This document shows, in pieces, positions 50,198 through 58,678 of a stretch of 64,000 bases of DNA. The position numbers were made by a program, and so were the translations under genes. This stretch comes from Tamlana sp. I1 (GTDB lineage Bacteria > Bacteroidota > Bacteroidia > Flavobacteriales > Flavobacteriaceae). Where the stretch lies: positions 159,325 through 223,324 of the forward strand of contig NZ_JACLAF010000008.1 of assembly GCF_015355625.1 (NCBI RefSeq), given 5' to 3'. How positions within the stretch are numbered: position 1 is the stretch's first letter; every line of letters begins with the position of its first letter. The notes below the pieces were generated by a model. It was not told the DNA's origin. It saw only the letters and a program-made list of their open reading frames with translations, and made no database searches.

Positions 50198-53125
50198 TTA
50201 AATTTTTGAATTTAGATCAATGTGCTGTTTGTAATTAATTTTAGGTGTAATCGATTTTAAGTATTCCGAGCTGGAAGCTTTTTGGTTTTGAACAAAAGGA
50301 CGTATTTGAAACAACCAAAGTTTGTCGTTTTTAAAGCCCATTTCCATATCGTAAGGTCCTCTGTAATCCGAGCCACTTTGTTCAGGCATTTTTTTACGAA
50401 CCTGCTTTACCATATCACGTATAGATTGCAAGTTTTTTTCTGATAAAATAGGCTTTTCAAATGTGGTGTATTCTACCTTTGTGCCTCCTGTATTTGGTAA
50501 ACTTAAATAGCTAGGCTCTCTTGATGGCGATAATAATAGGTCGGCATTTGAAGATACCATTCTTGTTTCAGCCGATTGGCCATCAACAGCGCCACCAGCA
50601 CCTTTACTAAAAGCAATGGTTAAATCGTCCTCGCCACCTGCATTAATTCCTGTAGTTACAACCACACCAGAATAGTTTACGTTAACTCCAGGAATTACTA
50701 ATATTGATGGGAAAACATATTCAGGGTTTAGTAAATATTTTTGTCTCCATTTTAAACTTCTTTCCATGTATGGAGATGCCCAAACTTCCTTAATACCATT
50801 TATTATGTTCTTTTCGGTTAACACGTTAAATAAGGTTAAGTTTAAGCCTGCTCCTGTAAACTCTTTTAAATCTTCCATATTGGTATCACTTCTTAAAAAC
50901 ACTGGGGTTTCACCAATAGGTTTGTTAAATGCTTTTTTGAAATGCTCACGTAACTGGGCAATAAAATCAGGGTTTAAATCCATGTTAATGATGGCCGTTC
51001 TTAAAACACTTAAACGACTAAACTGATAGGCTTCTACTTCATTTTCAGTTTTATTAGCCTTTTTCATGTTTTCACATTCTTGATAGGTTTGTTTTAAATA
51101 TTCCCAGTAGGTCATATTTTGTCCCTTCATAGGGTTGTCAAGATGCTTTCTGAAAATTCCAAATGGAATTACAAATCCTTCAACAACGTGGTCAGGAAAC
51201 ATGTGTTTTAATTGTGATAAGTTAGCTGCTTTTGGTCCACAAAGTTTTCCCGAATCGGAAGCATCCACCTCACGCATGTTTAAAATGTCGGTTTGGTCTA
51301 ACTTTATTTTATCAACAGGAACTGTAATTTTATTGGTGCTACGTTCTTTTTTGCTGAAAAGCGCTTTTTCTGTTGAAGTCATTTTGTCCTCCGTTTTCAA
51401 AATCACATTACCCTTAGAAGACACCGCGTAAAATACTTTTTTACCGTTGTATTTGGTTAAATCGTCAAGGTTTTCTTGTGAAAGCGCTGCGTTAGGAACC
51501 CCTAAATTACGCGCCAATAATTGTACGTGCGATACTAAATTTCCTTCAGAAACTGTCATAATTCCAGCTACTGGCTTTAATCCAGAAGGTGGTCTGTTGA
51601 AAACGTAAATTTTATCTTTTGAAAAGTCTATATTTTCAATAGAACCTTCAACTACAACTAGTTCACCAAAAGCATATCCAGGATTTAAACCGCGAATGGT
51701 AGCTTGTTTAGAAACGCCTACCACTTCATTTTCAATTGAAGATTTTTCAGAAATATATTTCCCTAAAAGCGCTACACTGTTTCCTAAATCTAAAGCTACA
51801 GACGAACGAATTTTATCATCAATAAAACCATAAGAAAGCGGTGCGAATTGCGAGTACGTTTCAACTGTTTCTCCATAATTGGCTTTTACCATCCCCGAGC
51901 TCCACTCTACAACACTTCTAGAAGTGGTTAATATGTCGTTTAATTCGGCAATAGTTAATTGCTTTTTGTTTTTGTATTGCGTTAAAACAGGTTTTACTCT
52001 TTCGTATTCCCAAAGTTCTATAAAACCAGTTGAAGCAGCGACATTGCTAAGAACATCAATTTTTTCTAGCAATTGGTCTAGGGTGTTTGGAGTCCATTCC
52101 TGAGAGTTTTGGAATATCGTTTTATCAATTTTATTCGAAATATCTAGGCTGTATAATTTGTCGTTTGCTGTGCTAAACCCATCAAAATGTTCTCTAATAT
52201 ACATAAGTACAGGAGCTAAAGCTTCAATTTTATCTTTTGAAGATAAATCGTCATTATAAGCGTTTAGTAACTCTGTTAATTTCGTTTTATGCGGGTTTGA
52301 AATTTTGCTTATTAAACCTTTAATGTCTTTAATGTCAAGAGGTTTGTAGTACTCTTGCATGGTGTTTAATAAGGTTTCAAATTCTTTCTTTTGTGAAGCA
52401 CTTAAGCCTGAATTATGTTTAGAAATATAATCTTTTACAGAAGCGATATCTCTTCTTTCAGGATTGCCGTGAATTTTAATTCTAAGTTTCATAAATGATG
52501 AAATTTCATCAGCTAAAACTTTCGATTCACTTCGCATTTTCTGCGCTAAATTGGTGTCTCCAGAATGCGGAATATCATTTAACGATTGTTTCAGTAAAAA
52601 GAATTGACCCTTTATAAAAATATCGTTTTTTAATAGCCACTGGTAGAATTTGATACCCCAATTTTGTTCGTCTTCAGATTGCATGGCACCGCGGTAAAAC
52701 TGGCCACGTCTGTAAATCCAACCGTTATCAATACTTTGTAAATATTTTACAAGTTGGTATTGTTTTAATCGGCTGTGGTTGCATTCGCGATCCCAGAACG
52801 CTTCATTTTCATTTTGAGCCAAAATGTTGCTAAAATAAATGTGGTGGTCTTTTCCTAGCTGTTCTACTTCAGTTTTAAGACTGGCATGTTGTATACCTCC
52901 AATGGAATTTGGACACGGATCTTTCGGTTCGCGGATTGTGCCATCGTCGCAATACCATTTAATTCTGTGGTAAGGACCTCTAACGTCTTGTTTGTAGGCT
53001 TCAATTTGTGATTTAATTTTTTCAACAGGTAAGTCCGTTTCTTGAGAAATACCGTGTTGACTAGCAATTAAGCAACCTAGAAAGAGGGTTTGTTGGATTA
53101 ATTTTTTAATGGTTCGTAATTTCAT
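50198..53125 (-). CDS. Exported phosphohistidine/ATP-grasp dikinase-like protein
   Basis: 975 residues from the ATG at 53125 (a TTG lies two codons upstream). The N-terminus looks like a signal peptide (MKLRTIKKLIQQTLFLGCLI, then ASQHGISQ). Residues about 30-470 match nothing I know. About 475-600 is a PEP-utilising swivel domain with the phospho-acceptor His533 in EGNLVSHVQLLARNLGVPNA. About 625-945 is a PPDK-type ATP-grasp with GPKAANL, VFLRSD, GAGGAVDGQSAE and LWLFQIRPF. The PEP-binding barrel is absent. This order matches glucan/phosphoglucan water dikinases. Export of an ATP-using enzyme is odd. Confidence 0.82.
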   Translation of the reverse strand: MKLRTIKKLIQQTLFLGCLIASQHGISQETDLPVEKIKSQIEAYKQDVRGPYHRIKWYCDDGTIREPKDPCPNSIGGIQHASLKTEVEQLGKDHHIYFSNILAQNENEAFWDRECNHSRLKQYQLVKYLQSIDNGWIYRRGQFYRGAMQSEDEQNWGIKFYQWLLKNDIFIKGQFFLLKQSLNDIPHSGDTNLAQKMRSESKVLADEISSFMKLRIKIHGNPERRDIASVKDYISKHNSGLSASQKKEFETLLNTMQEYYKPLDIKDIKGLISKISNPHKTKLTELLNAYNDDLSSKDKIEALAPVLMYIREHFDGFSTANDKLYSLDISNKIDKTIFQNSQEWTPNTLDQLLEKIDVLSNVAASTGFIELWEYERVKPVLTQYKNKKQLTIAELNDILTTSRSVVEWSSGMVKANYGETVETYSQFAPLSYGFIDDKIRSSVALDLGNSVALLGKYISEKSSIENEVVGVSKQATIRGLNPGYAFGELVVVEGSIENIDFSKDKIYVFNRPPSGLKPVAGIMTVSEGNLVSHVQLLARNLGVPNAALSQENLDDLTKYNGKKVFYAVSSKGNVILKTEDKMTSTEKALFSKKERSTNKITVPVDKIKLDQTDILNMREVDASDSGKLCGPKAANLSQLKHMFPDHVVEGFVIPFGIFRKHLDNPMKGQNMTYWEYLKQTYQECENMKKANKTENEVEAYQFSRLSVLRTAIINMDLNPDFIAQLREHFKKAFNKPIGETPVFLRSDTNMEDLKEFTGAGLNLTLFNVLTEKNIINGIKEVWASPYMERSLKWRQKYLLNPEYVFPSILVIPGVNVNYSGVVVTTGINAGGEDDLTIAFSKGAGGAVDGQSAETRMVSSNADLLLSPSREPSYLSLPNTGGTKVEYTTFEKPILSEKNLQSIRDMVKQVRKKMPEQSGSDYRGPYDMEMGFKNDKLWLFQIRPFVQNQKASSSEYLKSITPKINYKQHIDLNSKI

Positions 53126-53286
53126 ATCCAATTAGGGGATTTTAGAGGGTTAAGCAATAACGCATGATAGACTAAAATTTAATAAATATATTAATTTTAA
53201 TCTATTGTAAAAGTAAGTATTTTTTAGGATTTCATTAACAGATTTTTTTTACGGTGAAAAGTTAACGAAATAAAGCAGGGTTATTA

Positions 53287-53886
53287 TTAAGAAATAAGCT
53301 TAAATAGTTCTGGAAATTGTATTAAATCTTCAATCGTGTCAATGTCGTTTAAAGTGTCTAGCGTTGCAAAAGGGACTTGTTTTTTGTTCAGTTCGGTAAG
53401 GGTAAGCTCAAGCAAATGGGTTTCGCTCCAAGGTTTGTTTTCAAAAATATAAGGTTGCATCTGGCTTAGTCCAATTAGATAATAGCCGCCATCTTCTGCA
53501 GGACCGAAAACTGCGGTGTTTTTTTTAAGTTTTTCTAAACCGGAATTAATGTGATTAGCCGTTAAATTGGGCAAATCGGAACCGATTAAAATAATGCGTT
53601 CATAACCCTTGTTAAACCCATTTTGAAAGGCATTCTTCATGCGTTCGCCCAAATCCCCACCCTGTTGAACAGTTTTGTTTGAGTGTGCCCAGATGTTGTC
53701 ATCAATATGTTCTGAAAATGCTATGAGTAAATCGCTTTCAAGTTTTTTGGTAACAGTTTCGGTAATGTTTAAAAGGGCTTTATAAATGGTAATTGCAGCA
53801 TCGTTTCCAATAGTTTTTGCAAGCCGCGTTTTTACATGTCCGGGTTTTATGTTTTTTACAAATACAATAACGAGGTCTTTATTCAT
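53287..53886 (-). CDS. TIGR04282-type transferase of arsenosugar loci
   Basis: 199 residues, nucleotidyl/glycosyltransferase A-type fold: VIVFVKNIKPGHVKTRLAKT at the N-terminus, ERIILIGSDLPNL with the metal-binding SDLP, and FGPAEDGGYYLIGL. These are hallmarks of the TIGR04282 subfamily (transferase 1, rSAM/selenodomain-associated), which accompanies ArsS. It starts inside the end of the rhodanese gene (8-base overlap). It probably handles a sugar or nucleotide-sugar step of arsenosugar assembly; the exact reaction is unknown. Confidence 0.9.
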   Translation of the reverse strand: MNKDLVIVFVKNIKPGHVKTRLAKTIGNDAAITIYKALLNITETVTKKLESDLLIAFSEHIDDNIWAHSNKTVQQGGDLGERMKNAFQNGFNKGYERIILIGSDLPNLTANHINSGLEKLKKNTAVFGPAEDGGYYLIGLSQMQPYIFENKPWSETHLLELTLTELNKKQVPFATLDTLNDIDTIEDLIQFPELFKLIS

Positions 53887-54373
53887 AGATTTTTATGCCG
53901 TTTTTTAGCCATTTGCTCCATGGTTTTGAATACGCATGAATGCTGTCTGTTTCTGTGTTTTTTAAATTATAAATGGGCAAATTGTTGTTTTTCCACTCAA
54001 AAATGCCACCGTATAAATTTTTTACATTTAGGTAGCCTGCTTTTTTTAGATTTTCAGCGACGTCTTCAGAACGTATGCCTAATGAACAGTAAACTACAAT
54101 TTCAGAAGTTTTTTTAGGAATTAGTGGGGTAATAGTTTCTAAATTGAAATAATTATAGCCTACATAAATGACATTTTTTAAATGACTGATGTTGTATTCA
54201 TTTTGTTCGCGTGCATCTAAAATAATGGTATGGTTTTGAATCGCCGATAATGAATCTGTCGAAATATAAGGAACGCTTTCTTTGTTGTGTTTTATTAAAA
54301 GTTTGTCAATCGAATTTTGTGTAAACACTACTCCTGAAAATAAAAATAGAATGGCTAAAATTAGGTTTTTCAT
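53879..54373 (-). CDS. Exported rhodanese-like protein
   Basis: 164 residues. A signal peptide (MKNLILAILFLFSGVVFTQ) precedes a rhodanese domain: TIILDAREQNEYNISHLKN and, in the active loop, VVYCSLGIRSEDVAENLKKA with the catalytic cysteine. It may carry persulfide sulfur or act as an arsenate-reductase-like phosphatase fold; rhodaneses occur in many arsenosugar loci. Coupled to the TIGR04282 gene downstream. Confidence 0.88.
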   Translation of the reverse strand: MKNLILAILFLFSGVVFTQNSIDKLLIKHNKESVPYISTDSLSAIQNHTIILDAREQNEYNISHLKNVIYVGYNYFNLETITPLIPKKTSEIVVYCSLGIRSEDVAENLKKAGYLNVKNLYGGIFEWKNNNLPIYNLKNTETDSIHAYSKPWSKWLKNGIKIYE

Positions 54374-54382
54374 AGTATTTAG

Positions 54383-54402
54383 ATTCCTGTCTTCGCAGGA
54401 AT
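54383..54402. repeat. Palindromic repeat between arsS and the rhodanese gene
   Basis: attcctg and caggaat around tcttcg. It is related to the palindrome at 42885-42902 and fills nearly the whole 30-base gap between the two genes. Confidence 0.6.
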
Positions 54403-54403
54403 G

Positions 54404-55459
54404 TTATGCAACAACACCTTGACAACTGCTGCCAGCGCCCGCGGTACAGCCGTAACAATGCTGAGAAATTGAAATATTTCGACCTTCCAAAAGCGCTTCG
54501 TTGTATTCTGAAATGTGCTTAACCTTGCTATTTACAGGAAGTTTTAGCATTTGATTAAAATCGCAATCGAATAAATAACCGTCCCAACTTACTGAAATCG
54601 TATTGGTGCACATCACATTTTTTACCGCATTGGGGTTGTAAGCTTCAACCAAAGCATACATATAATCTTCGTAGTTTTCTGAAGCTATTAAATAGTCTAA
54701 AAAACGCGAAATCGGCAAATTCGTAATCGCAAATAAATGATGAAAATTGATGTTGAAATCCTCTTTTAATGCCTTTTTAAAGTCTTTTTCCATAGAAGCT
54801 TGGTCGCCAGGTAAAAAAGCGCCCGAAGGATTGTAAACCAAATCGAGTTTTAAGTCGCTTTCTGGCATGCCATAGCCAATAGCGTTGAGGTCTTTTAAAG
54901 CTTCAATAGATTTATCGAAAACACCATCACCGCGTTGTTTGTCTGTTTTTCCACGAGTCCAATGCGGCATGGAACTCACCACATGAACTTTGTGTTTTTT
55001 GAAAAATTCAGGCAAATCATTATACTTTTTATTCGCCTTTAAAATGGTTAAATTCGAGCGTACAATAAAATCTTTGATGCCAGCTTTTGATGCTTCTTCA
55101 ACAAACCATCTGAAATTCGGGTTCATTTCTGGAGCCCCTCCGGTTAAATCTAAAGTATGCGCGCCTGTATTTTTTATAACCTCCAAACATTGCTGCATGG
55201 TTTCGGTGGTCATAATTTCTTTGCGATCTGGACCTGCATCTACATGGCAATGTTCGCAAACTTGGTTGCACATATAGCCCAAATTAATTTGAAGAATCTC
55301 TAGTTTTTTCGCTTTAAGCGGAAATTGATGCGTTTCGGAAATTTTAGCTTTAAAAGTTGGTAATTCGCCATTTTTAAAAATGCCGTTCGCTAAAATTTCA
55401 AGTTGTTTTTCGCTTTTTGCTAATTCGCTTTCGCGTTTATTTAAGGACTTTGTAGCCAT
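54404..55459 (-). CDS. arsS: Arsenosugar biosynthesis radical SAM protein ArsS
   Basis: 351 residues. The radical-SAM cluster motif is CNQVCEHCHVDAGPDR, preceded by the family's QINLGYMC. Downstream are LDLTGGAPEMNP and the C-terminal DUF3641-type region with SWDGYLFDCDFNQ and HCYGCTAGAGSSCQG, a cysteine-rich second cluster site. In characterised systems ArsS joins dimethylarsenic to the 5'-deoxyadenosyl group, giving the arsenosugar precursor. It is 42 bases from the peroxidase-like gene upstream and 30 from the rhodanese gene. Confidence 0.93.
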   Translation of the reverse strand: MATKSLNKRESELAKSEKQLEILANGIFKNGELPTFKAKISETHQFPLKAKKLEILQINLGYMCNQVCEHCHVDAGPDRKEIMTTETMQQCLEVIKNTGAHTLDLTGGAPEMNPNFRWFVEEASKAGIKDFIVRSNLTILKANKKYNDLPEFFKKHKVHVVSSMPHWTRGKTDKQRGDGVFDKSIEALKDLNAIGYGMPESDLKLDLVYNPSGAFLPGDQASMEKDFKKALKEDFNINFHHLFAITNLPISRFLDYLIASENYEDYMYALVEAYNPNAVKNVMCTNTISVSWDGYLFDCDFNQMLKLPVNSKVKHISEYNEALLEGRNISISQHCYGCTAGAGSSCQGVVA

Positions 55460-55501
55460 TAATTTTTGAAGGTTTTAAGGGTTGAAAAAGTGCTTGGTAA
55501 T

Positions 55502-55837
55502 TTACATCTCAAGTTTATTCACTTTATTCATCATTTGTACACCATGAACTAAAGTAGCTCCACTTTTAATGGCAGCACCAACATGTATGGCTTCCATCAT
55601 TTCTTCTTTAGTAACACCTCTTTGTAGTGTGTCCTTGGTGTAAGCGTCTATGCAATACGGGCATTGTTCAGTGTGAGAAACAGCCAAAGCGATTAAGGCT
55701 TTTTCACGAGCGGTAAGAGCGCCTTCCTCGAAAACTTTACTGTAGTATTCAAAAAATTTATCGCCTAATTCTTTATTCCATTCGCTAATATTTCCAAATT
55801 TCTTTAAATCGGCTGGATCGTAATATGTTTTTTGCAT
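55502..55837 (-). CDS. Carboxymuconolactone decarboxylase/AhpD-like protein of arsenosugar loci
   Basis: 111 residues, AhpD-like helical protein: LTAREKALIALAVSHTEQCP then YCIDAYTKDTLQRGVT, the second stretch completing the redox CxxC-x(n)-H site (CPYC). This is the small protein annotated as arsenosugar biosynthesis-associated peroxidase-like next to ArsS in many genomes. It heads the minus-strand run ArsS, rhodanese, TIGR04282. It may provide reducing power or remove peroxide; unproven. Confidence 0.9.
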   Translation of the reverse strand: MQKTYYDPADLKKFGNISEWNKELGDKFFEYYSKVFEEGALTAREKALIALAVSHTEQCPYCIDAYTKDTLQRGVTKEEMMEAIHVGAAIKSGATLVHGVQMMNKVNKLEM

Positions 55838-55965
55838 AATCTGTTTTTGTCAAGATGTAAAACTAAAATTTTAAGTCGGAAACCCTAAAGCAACATAACA
55901 AAATCTACGGTTTTATTTGTTGGAAATAGAAACCGTAGTTTAGTTTTTTAGGATGTATAAAAAGG

Positions 55966-57108
55966 TTAATCCCTAATAATACTTCTGGAAATGATTATTT
56001 TTTGAATCTCGGAAGTACCTTCATAAATCTGTGTTATTTTGGCATCGCGCATTAATCGTTCAACATGATATTCTTTTACAAAACCGTTTCCGCCGTGTAT
56101 TTGTACTGCTTCAACGGTGTGTTCCATCGCGACTTTTGAAGCAAATAATTTAGCCATCGCACTAGAGAAATCGTAGTTTTCGCCTTGGTCTTTTTCCCAG
56201 GCCGCTTTCATAACCAAATGTCTAGCAGCCTCAATATCGGTGGCCATATCGGCCAATTTAAAAGCAATGGCTTGGTGGTTGCAAATTTCGGTTCCAAAAG
56301 TTTTACGTTGTTTGGAATATTTTAATGCCAATTCGTAAGCGCCTGAAGCAATGCCTAAAGCTTGTGCGGCAATACCAATTCGGCCGCCAGAAAGGGTTTT
56401 CATAGCAAATCGAAATCCAGAACCATTAACGCCAATTCTGTTTTTTTTCGGAACTTTCACATCGTTAAATTGAAGGGTGTGGGTGTCGCTTCCGCGGATA
56501 CCCAATTTGTCTTCTTTAGGGCCAATATGAAAACCTTCGGTGCCTTTTTCAACAATAAAAGCATTAATGCCGTGCGATCCTTTATCGCGGTCTGTTTGTG
56601 CAATAACGATATACACATCGGCACGACCGCCATTTGTAATCCAGTTTTTTGTACCGTTTAGTAAATAGTAATCGCCCTTGTCTATGGCAGTTGTTTTTTG
56701 CGATGTTGCGTCGCTGCCAGCTTCGGGTTCGCTTAAACAAAAGGCACCAAGAAATTCGCCAGTAGCTAATTTTGTTAAATAGTTTTCTTTTTGTTCTTCA
56801 GTACCATAGGTTTCAAGGCCGTAGCAAACCAAAGAATTATTCACTGAAACAATTACCGATGCCGAAGCGTCAATTTTAGAAAGCTCTTCCATTATAAGTA
56901 CATAGGAAATCGCATCCATACCGCTACCACCATATTTGGGATCTACCATAACACCTAAAAATCCGAGTTCGCCCATTTTTTTGACTAACGTATCTGGAAA
57001 ATGCTGATTATTATCACGTTCGATAACGCCAGGAAGTAATTCGGTTTGAGCAAAATCGCGAGCTGCATCGCGAATCATGATGTGTTCTTCTGAAAGATTA
57101 AAATCCAT
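55966..57108 (-). CDS. Acyl-CoA dehydrogenase
   Basis: 380-residue flavoenzyme introducing the alpha-beta double bond of acyl-CoA. Signature 1 is GAFCLSEPEAGSDA, signature 2 is QIHGGNGFVKEYHVER, and the catalytic glutamate lies in ITQIYEGTSEIQK. The length and text fit short-chain/butyryl-CoA or isovaleryl-type enzymes; chain length cannot be read directly. About 130 bases from the AhpD-like gene, so likely a separate transcript, and divergent from anmK. Confidence 0.94.
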   Translation of the reverse strand: MDFNLSEEHIMIRDAARDFAQTELLPGVIERDNNQHFPDTLVKKMGELGFLGVMVDPKYGGSGMDAISYVLIMEELSKIDASASVIVSVNNSLVCYGLETYGTEEQKENYLTKLATGEFLGAFCLSEPEAGSDATSQKTTAIDKGDYYLLNGTKNWITNGGRADVYIVIAQTDRDKGSHGINAFIVEKGTEGFHIGPKEDKLGIRGSDTHTLQFNDVKVPKKNRIGVNGSGFRFAMKTLSGGRIGIAAQALGIASGAYELALKYSKQRKTFGTEICNHQAIAFKLADMATDIEAARHLVMKAAWEKDQGENYDFSSAMAKLFASKVAMEHTVEAVQIHGGNGFVKEYHVERLMRDAKITQIYEGTSEIQKIIISRSIIRD

Positions 57109-57203
57109 AATTCGTAATTATTTAGTTTTTTCTATGAAAATTACTAACAAATATAGCTTTTTAATGTAAATTATTTAATACGGTTTGCTATTTTTACAGC
57201 GTT

Positions 57204-58268
57204 ATGGCGCAAGAAAAATACAATGTAATAGGAGTGATGTCTGGAACATCCCTAGATGGAATCGATTTAATTCAAGCCCATTTTCGATTTGATGGTGTTT
57301 GGCAATTCGAAATTCTAAAAGCTGAAACCGTAACGTATCCAGAATCTTGGAAAAAAAAGCTGAGCCATTTAGTGTCTTGTTCAATAGACGAATTAAAAAC
57401 TATTGATGATGATTATACCGATTACCTTGCTGAAGTGATTAAAAACTTCATTGAAAAAAATGCAATACAACACATTGATGCTGTTTGTTCGCATGGGCAT
57501 ACAGCATTGCATCAGCCAGACGAAAAATTAACGCTTCAAATTGGGAATTTGCCAAAAATTGCAGCATTAATTAATCAAAAAGTGGTTTGCGATTTTCGAG
57601 TTCAGGATGTGGAACTTGGAGGGCAGGGTGCGCCTTTAGTGCCTATTGGCGATCAATTGTTATTTTCGGAATACGATTTTTGCCTAAATCTTGGTGGTTT
57701 TGCAAACATATCGATGGATATAGATGGCAAACGAATTGCTTACGACATTTGTCCTGTAAATATTGTTATGAATCATTATGTTGAAAAATTTGGTTTTGAT
57801 TATGATGATGGCGGACAAATAGCTTCGAAGGGCGAATTAAACGAAAGTCTTCTTAATGATTTGAATCATCTTGATTTTTATAAAGCCGCGTTTCCAAAAT
57901 CTCTTGGTTTAGAGTGGGTTCGGGAATGTGTTTTTCCGTTAATTGATGCCTATCAGTTACAAGTGCCAGATATTCTTAGAACTTTTGTAGAGCATATTGC
58001 AATTCAAATTGCTTCAGAATTCAAAATTAAAAATCACGCATCTGTTTTAATCACTGGTGGTGGCGCCTATAATAGCTATTTAATTAATCGCCTTAAAGTG
58101 CACTCAAAACATAGTATTGTAATTCCTTCAAGTCATGTTTTGGAATTTAAAGAAGCCCTTATTTTTGGTTTTTTAGGCGTATTAAAATTAAGAAATGAAG
58201 TGAATTGCTTACAAAGTGTCACGGGCGCTTCAAAAAACCATAGTTCAGGTAAAATTTTTCTTCCCTAA
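57204..58268 (+). CDS. anmK: Anhydro-N-acetylmuramic acid kinase
   Basis: 354 residues, ASKHA-fold sugar kinase. VIGVMSGTSLDGIDL is the ATP phosphate loop; CSHGHTALHQP and LGGQGAPLVPIGD bind sugar and hold the catalytic aspartate; LITGGGAYNSYLINRL completes the ATP site. It phosphorylates and opens 1,6-anhydro-MurNAc from peptidoglycan turnover, giving MurNAc-6-phosphate for recycling. Starts 95 bases from the divergent acyl-CoA dehydrogenase. Confidence 0.95.
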   Translation: MAQEKYNVIGVMSGTSLDGIDLIQAHFRFDGVWQFEILKAETVTYPESWKKKLSHLVSCSIDELKTIDDDYTDYLAEVIKNFIEKNAIQHIDAVCSHGHTALHQPDEKLTLQIGNLPKIAALINQKVVCDFRVQDVELGGQGAPLVPIGDQLLFSEYDFCLNLGGFANISMDIDGKRIAYDICPVNIVMNHYVEKFGFDYDDGGQIASKGELNESLLNDLNHLDFYKAAFPKSLGLEWVRECVFPLIDAYQLQVPDILRTFVEHIAIQIASEFKIKNHASVLITGGGAYNSYLINRLKVHSKHSIVIPSSHVLEFKEALIFGFLGVLKLRNEVNCLQSVTGASKNHSSGKIFLP

Positions 58269-58678
58269 AAAGCTTAAAAAATTAAGCATAAAGAGTTTTG
58301 TTTTTTATATTTGTTCGGTTGATAATTTCTTAAAATCAAAGAAGAATTAGCTTTTGTTTAGGTTAAAAAATGTCTTAATGATGTGTAATAATCTAATTAT
58401 GAGCTGGTTTGTAGGGTGGGATTTAAAGCGATTATTAATCATGTTTAAAATAGATAAAGCAGACTTGGTTTTTAATGTGAAGTATTAAAAACTATTGTTC
58501 AGTTTATTTGAGGTTGGATATTTGTCAGATTGTTGAATTTGGCATACAATCTTTATTCAAAGTTTATTTTAAACATAGTTTGAACCACTGAAGCCCAAAA
58601 CATGAATTACGGAAATAAGTGCTGCCGTATTTTAAACAGCCTTAAAACAAACAAACCTAGTAGTAACTAACATATTTT
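58269..58678. other. Intergenic region upstream of nhaD
   Basis: 410 AT-rich bases with no gene. A TAnnTTTG match (tatatttg) lies at 58306-58313 and would give a leader of about 360 bases to nhaD. The long leader might hold regulation, but I see no recognised riboswitch. Confidence 0.45.

Noticed and set aside
58269..58678. Riboswitch in the long leader of nhaD
   Set aside because: I found no recognisable aptamer motif or expression-platform hairpin; only a promoter-like box.
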